Shown piece by piece: positions 32,970-35,771 of a stretch of DNA of 35,771 nt. The position numbers were made by a program, and so were the translations under genes. Positions within the stretch are counted from its first letter, which is position 1; each line of letters begins with the position of its first letter. The stretch lies in NCBI GenBank assembly GCA_028281925.1, contig JANQIX010000109.1, forward strand, positions 1 to 35,771, given 5' to 3'. The stretch is from Alphaproteobacteria bacterium. GTDB taxonomy: Bacteria; Pseudomonadota; Alphaproteobacteria; DSM-16000; Inquilinaceae. The notes beneath the pieces were generated by a model. The model was not told the origin of the DNA. It did not search any database and worked only from the letters and a program-made list of their open reading frames with translations.

Positions 32970-33542
32970 ATGGCAGACCGATCAGGGGCTCGCGGTGGTC
33001 AGCAGGGACGAGCATTGCCGGTTCCCCTCGATCAGGTGCCGGGTTTCGACGGCGCCAAGGGGCGGCCCGGTGCCGGCAAGCGCCCGGCCAACAAAGCCGA
33101 CAAGGCTGCCCTGGTCATTACCGTCTGCCTGGCACCGGTCGCGCTGTTCGTGCTGCCGACATCGATCCTGTTCATCGGCGGCATGATCCCGACCATCGTG
33201 GCGTTCGTGATCGATCGGTCGCAGGAAAAGTACACGCCGATGATTGTCGGCAGCCTCAACTTCTGCGGCGTGATGCCCGCGGGTTTCGACCTGTGGCAAG
33301 GGGGCTCCAGCATCGACCGAGCGCTGAGCCTGCTGGGCGATCCGTTCCATCTGGCGATGATGCTTGGATCCGCGGGCGTCGGCTGGCTGATCTACATGTT
33401 TGTGCCGGCGATGGTGGCGTCGATCATGGTCTGGCGCAACGAACAGGACATTGCGCGCTGGCGGTCCCGCCAAGAGGCGCTGGTGACCGAATGGGGACCG
33501 GATGTGACCGGTGACGTCGAAGAGGGCGCGCGGCCGGACTGA
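32970..33542 (+). CDS. Multi-pass membrane protein, pseudokinase partner
   Basis: The 190-residue protein has a Gly/Pro/Lys-rich cytoplasmic N-terminus (1-45) and hydrophobic helices at about 46-64, 66-83 and 130-155, with an amphipathic middle section (GSLNFCGVMPAGFDLWQGG, read as SLNFCGVMP and FDLWQGG). A charged C-terminal tail closes it. No family is recognised. It starts 19 bases after the pseudokinase-like stop on the same strand, so the two are probably one operon and may form a membrane complex. Confidence 0.8.
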   Translation: MADRSGARGGQQGRALPVPLDQVPGFDGAKGRPGAGKRPANKADKAALVITVCLAPVALFVLPTSILFIGGMIPTIVAFVIDRSQEKYTPMIVGSLNFCGVMPAGFDLWQGGSSIDRALSLLGDPFHLAMMLGSAGVGWLIYMFVPAMVASIMVWRNEQDIARWRSRQEALVTEWGPDVTGDVEEGARPD

Positions 33543-33782
33543 CGACGGACAGGGGCTTCCCGACCGACATTGTTCGATGCCTCTGGCCAGAGGGCGTTGT
33601 CTTAACGAAGATAGTATCGATGTTGCGCGTATCATGGCTTGATTACGCCAACCGAAAGCCTGATATTTAGTAGGGAAATAAATCGGCACGCTTCGATAAT
33701 AAACTAAACATAGCGGCCGAAAGAATATTTGCTGCTGGCGGCTTCAGGGGACCGCACGGTTAGCCCGGGAGGTGAGGCGACC

Positions 33783-34028
33783 ATGCCAGGCAAGGCAGAT
33801 CAATGTTTCTTCGATCCCGAAGAGCGGGATGAGAGGCTGCCGGACTCCGAGGACGCGCTCCGCGAACTGTTAGCGGAAGTGCGAGAGCAGGTTCGCAAGA
33901 CCCGCGACACGCCGCAGATGCGACGCGCCCAGCGGATTGAGCGCCGGCTGGACGATCTGATTGAACTGAACTCTCCCGACCGTCACGCGTGGCATGAAGG
34001 GCTGCGCTGGTGGCCGGGCGACCGCTGA
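33783..34028 (+). CDS. Small charged hypothetical protein (81 aa)
   Basis: The 81-residue protein is highly charged and helical: an N-terminal CFFDPEERDERLPDSEDA segment, a long RELLAEVREQVRKTRDTP helix, a MRRAQRIERRLDDLIEL helix and a WHEGLRWWPG end. No family is recognised. A strong GGAGGTGA stands just before the ATG at 33783, which decides the start. The 240 bases before it include an AT-rich stretch (about 33600-33730) that probably contains its promoter. Confidence 0.7.
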   Translation: MPGKADQCFFDPEERDERLPDSEDALRELLAEVREQVRKTRDTPQMRRAQRIERRLDDLIELNSPDRHAWHEGLRWWPGDR

Positions 34029-34112
34029 CCGGCATTCCGGGCGGCGCTGGCGCGGCGTCCGGCAGCGTACGGCTGCCGGCCCGCACGGGCTATGACAAGG
34101 GCAACCTGTCCG

Positions 34113-35549
34113 TCAGTGGGCCCGTGCGTCTAGGTGACTGCCCAGGCGCAAGCCCCAGGCGTAAATCGTCAGGGCCGGGTTGACCCGGCTGGACCGCGGC
34201 AGGATGCTGCCGTCGCCGACATAGAGGCCGGTCATGCCATGCACGCTGCCGTCGGCGTCCACAACGCTGGTGGCTGGATCGGTGCCGGTGACCATGCTGC
34301 CGAGGGCGTGGGCCGTGCCGGCCATGCCCATGTACTTGTCCGCGCCCACCAGCCCGGCCGCCAACAGCCGTGTGATGAAGGCGCGTACCAGGCGGCGATG
34401 CTCCCGCGCTGCCGGCTTGATGCGCTGAAGATCGTAATCCATCAGTGGCCGGCCGGCCCCGCCGCATGAGACGATGCGGTTGTCGGGGCTTGAGCCGTCT
34501 TCCGTGGTGACGAAGAAGCCGTAGGCCCGCCTGCCCGCCGCGCGGGTCACGAATTTGGGCACGGCCGCAGGCAGTTCGCTGCCCAGGATATCGCCGTCGA
34601 TCCAGCCGAGACATTGCACCGTGCTGTGCGGGTAGTCTTCGTTGAAGATGATCGCGGTCTTGCGCAGAACGTCCTGATTGGAGAACGGCGAAAACCCGAT
34701 GACGGCGCTGTTCAGGTGCATCTTGAAGTTGGCGCCGACAAGCGGGGCCGAGGGCAACGTCCCCTCAAGGCCCGTATCCATCAGATAGTCCTGCAGGATG
34801 CGCGGCGAGGTCATGGCGCCGGCCGCCAGCACGACGGCGGAGCCGGTGTAGGTCGACCGGTCCGTACAGGTGACGCCGACGATGCGTGCAGGATCGCCGT
34901 CGGCATGCAGGAAGCCGTTGACCGTCTTGCCCGTCTCCAGCCGGAACGCCGGATTGTCGCGGATCTTGTCGAGCAGGCTCCACTCCGCATCCGACTTGTA
35001 GCCGCAGGCCGAAGCGAAGCCGTCGAAATGCTTGGCTTCCTGCTCGTCGTTCAGGATCTCGCGCTTGAGGCCCAACGGCAGCAGGTCCGGCTTCCAGCGC
35101 GGGTCGGCCTTCACGATGCGGTCGATCAGCGCCTGCAGCTCAGGCTCGTTGTCGAACTTGTTGACGCTCAGCAGACCCTCGGCCTCGTCGTAATAGGGCG
35201 CCAATTCCTGATAGCCGAAGGGCCAGGCTAGGCACTGGTGGTCGTCGTCCGCCAGGAACTCGTGCGGGTCGAAGCGCAACAGGGCAGCACCGTACCATTT
35301 GGTCTTGCCGCCGAGATTGTAGTACTCGCCGGGAATGAACTCCTGGTTCTGGCTGTTCACCCACAGCTCTTTGTTCTTGAACGCGCCTTCCTTCATCACG
35401 CGCTTGACGTCCATCGTCGTGCCGTCGCGCGGCAGCACGCCGCCCTTTTCCAGCATCAGGACGTTGTGCCCGCTGGTGACCAGCTTGTAGGCCACGGCCG
35501 CGCCACCGGCGCCGGAGCCGATGACGATGATCGGATCGCTGTTCGACAT
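34113..35549 (-). CDS. GMC-family FAD oxidoreductase
   Basis: The 478-residue protein has the FAD-binding GSGAGG (11-16), a GGKTKWYGAAL flavin-contact segment and the GMC C-terminal block. In that block His414 (GTAHALGSM) and Asn457 (SRVNPALTIYAWG) are the likely catalytic pair. It probably oxidises a sugar, polyol or alcohol; no signal peptide is evident. It lies 51 bases downstream of an SDR gene on the same strand, a common pairing for carbohydrate oxidation. Confidence 0.92.
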   Translation of the reverse strand: MSNSDPIIVIGSGAGGAAVAYKLVTSGHNVLMLEKGGVLPRDGTTMDVKRVMKEGAFKNKELWVNSQNQEFIPGEYYNLGGKTKWYGAALLRFDPHEFLADDDHQCLAWPFGYQELAPYYDEAEGLLSVNKFDNEPELQALIDRIVKADPRWKPDLLPLGLKREILNDEQEAKHFDGFASACGYKSDAEWSLLDKIRDNPAFRLETGKTVNGFLHADGDPARIVGVTCTDRSTYTGSAVVLAAGAMTSPRILQDYLMDTGLEGTLPSAPLVGANFKMHLNSAVIGFSPFSNQDVLRKTAIIFNEDYPHSTVQCLGWIDGDILGSELPAAVPKFVTRAAGRRAYGFFVTTEDGSSPDNRIVSCGGAGRPLMDYDLQRIKPAAREHRRLVRAFITRLLAAGLVGADKYMGMAGTAHALGSMVTGTDPATSVVDADGSVHGMTGLYVGDGSILPRSSRVNPALTIYAWGLRLGSHLDARAH

Positions 35550-35600
35550 GGATGTGCCGCTTTCCGTTGGAGACGTGCGATGTCGGGTTGGGGCCGGCGC

Positions 35601-35771
35601 TCAGCCGCCTTCGGTGAAGCCTGGATAGAGCGTCATGCCGCCGTCGATGAACAGGCTGATGCCGTTGGCGTAATCGGCGTCATCAGAGGCCAGCCAGACG
35701 ACGGCCCGTGCAATATCGTCCGGTTCGCCGATGCGCTTGTAGGGGATCAGGTTCATCAGCGCGTCATAGGC
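35601..35771 (-). CDS. Glucose-1-dehydrogenase-like SDR, C-terminal end (partial)
   Basis: The 56-residue C-terminal fragment reads YKRIGEPDDIARAVVWLASD, then ANGISLFIDGGMTLYPGF to a TGA stop. This is the standard C-terminus of classical SDRs such as glucose 1-dehydrogenase (PxRxGEPEDIA, then DGGxTLYPGF). The rest lies beyond the window. It precedes the GMC oxidoreductase as a probable operon partner. Confidence 0.88.
   Translation of the reverse strand, partial: AYDALMNLIPYKRIGEPDDIARAVVWLASDDADYANGISLFIDGGMTLYPGFTEGG

Overview
The window is about two-thirds G+C by eye and carries the gene content of a free-living alphaproteobacterium, most likely of the Rhodospirillales type. Pointers to this are the hisZ-purA pair overlapping by 4 bases, the methylmalonyl-CoA mutase plus MeaB pair, PEP carboxylase, class III cyclase-TPR proteins, and Hsp20 genes with a ROSE-like leader. 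The assignment is inferred from gene content and style, not from a marker gene. I saw no rRNA, tRNA, CRISPR array or insertion sequence.

Layout. 1-1446 (+): the end of methylmalonyl-CoA mutase and its GTPase chaperone MeaB (propionate and odd-chain degradation). 1670-4216 (-): a large membrane P-loop NTPase of KAP-like architecture in visibly AT-richer DNA, the best candidate for a horizontally acquired gene. 4744-6681 (+): a periplasmic-sensor PAS-GGDEF diguanylate cyclase. 6751-7865 (-): a DUF2237 protein translationally coupled to a short-chain dehydrogenase. 8039-9736 (+): an adenylate cyclase-TPR protein. 9886-12672 (+): PEP carboxylase. 12706-15204 (-): a small secreted or anchored protein, an RluE-like pseudouridine synthase overlapping a JmjC/cupin ribosomal oxygenase, and a small conserved protein. 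15370-20180 (-): a four-gene ABC operon (ATPase, permease, GldG-like auxiliary protein, DUF4340 protein). 20338-20821 (+): a PaaA2/ParE-like toxin-antitoxin pair. 21066-21779 (+): a secreted M35-like (aspzincin) metallopeptidase. 22398-24020 (+): a TROVE/Ro60-like RNA-binding protein behind a long structured non-coding stretch. 24074-25633 (-): an orphan sensor histidine kinase. 26173-27220 (-): two Hsp20 chaperones, the upstream one behind a ROSE-type RNA thermometer hairpin. 27443-30806 (+): a short-chain dehydrogenase, hisZ and purA. 30902-33542 (+): a tail-anchored pseudokinase-like protein with a partner membrane protein. 33783-34028 (+): a small charged protein. 34113-35771 (-): a GMC oxidoreductase preceded by the end of a glucose-1-dehydrogenase-like SDR.

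Most genes are housekeeping or signalling. The less ordinary parts are the KAP-like NTPase, the TROVE gene with its roughly 600-base leader (possible Y-RNA-like transcript and an antisense small ORF), the pseudokinase/membrane-protein pair, the ribosomal oxygenase/pseudouridine synthase overlap, and the thermometer hairpin. Long antisense ORFs are abundant because of the high G+C content and were treated as shadows.
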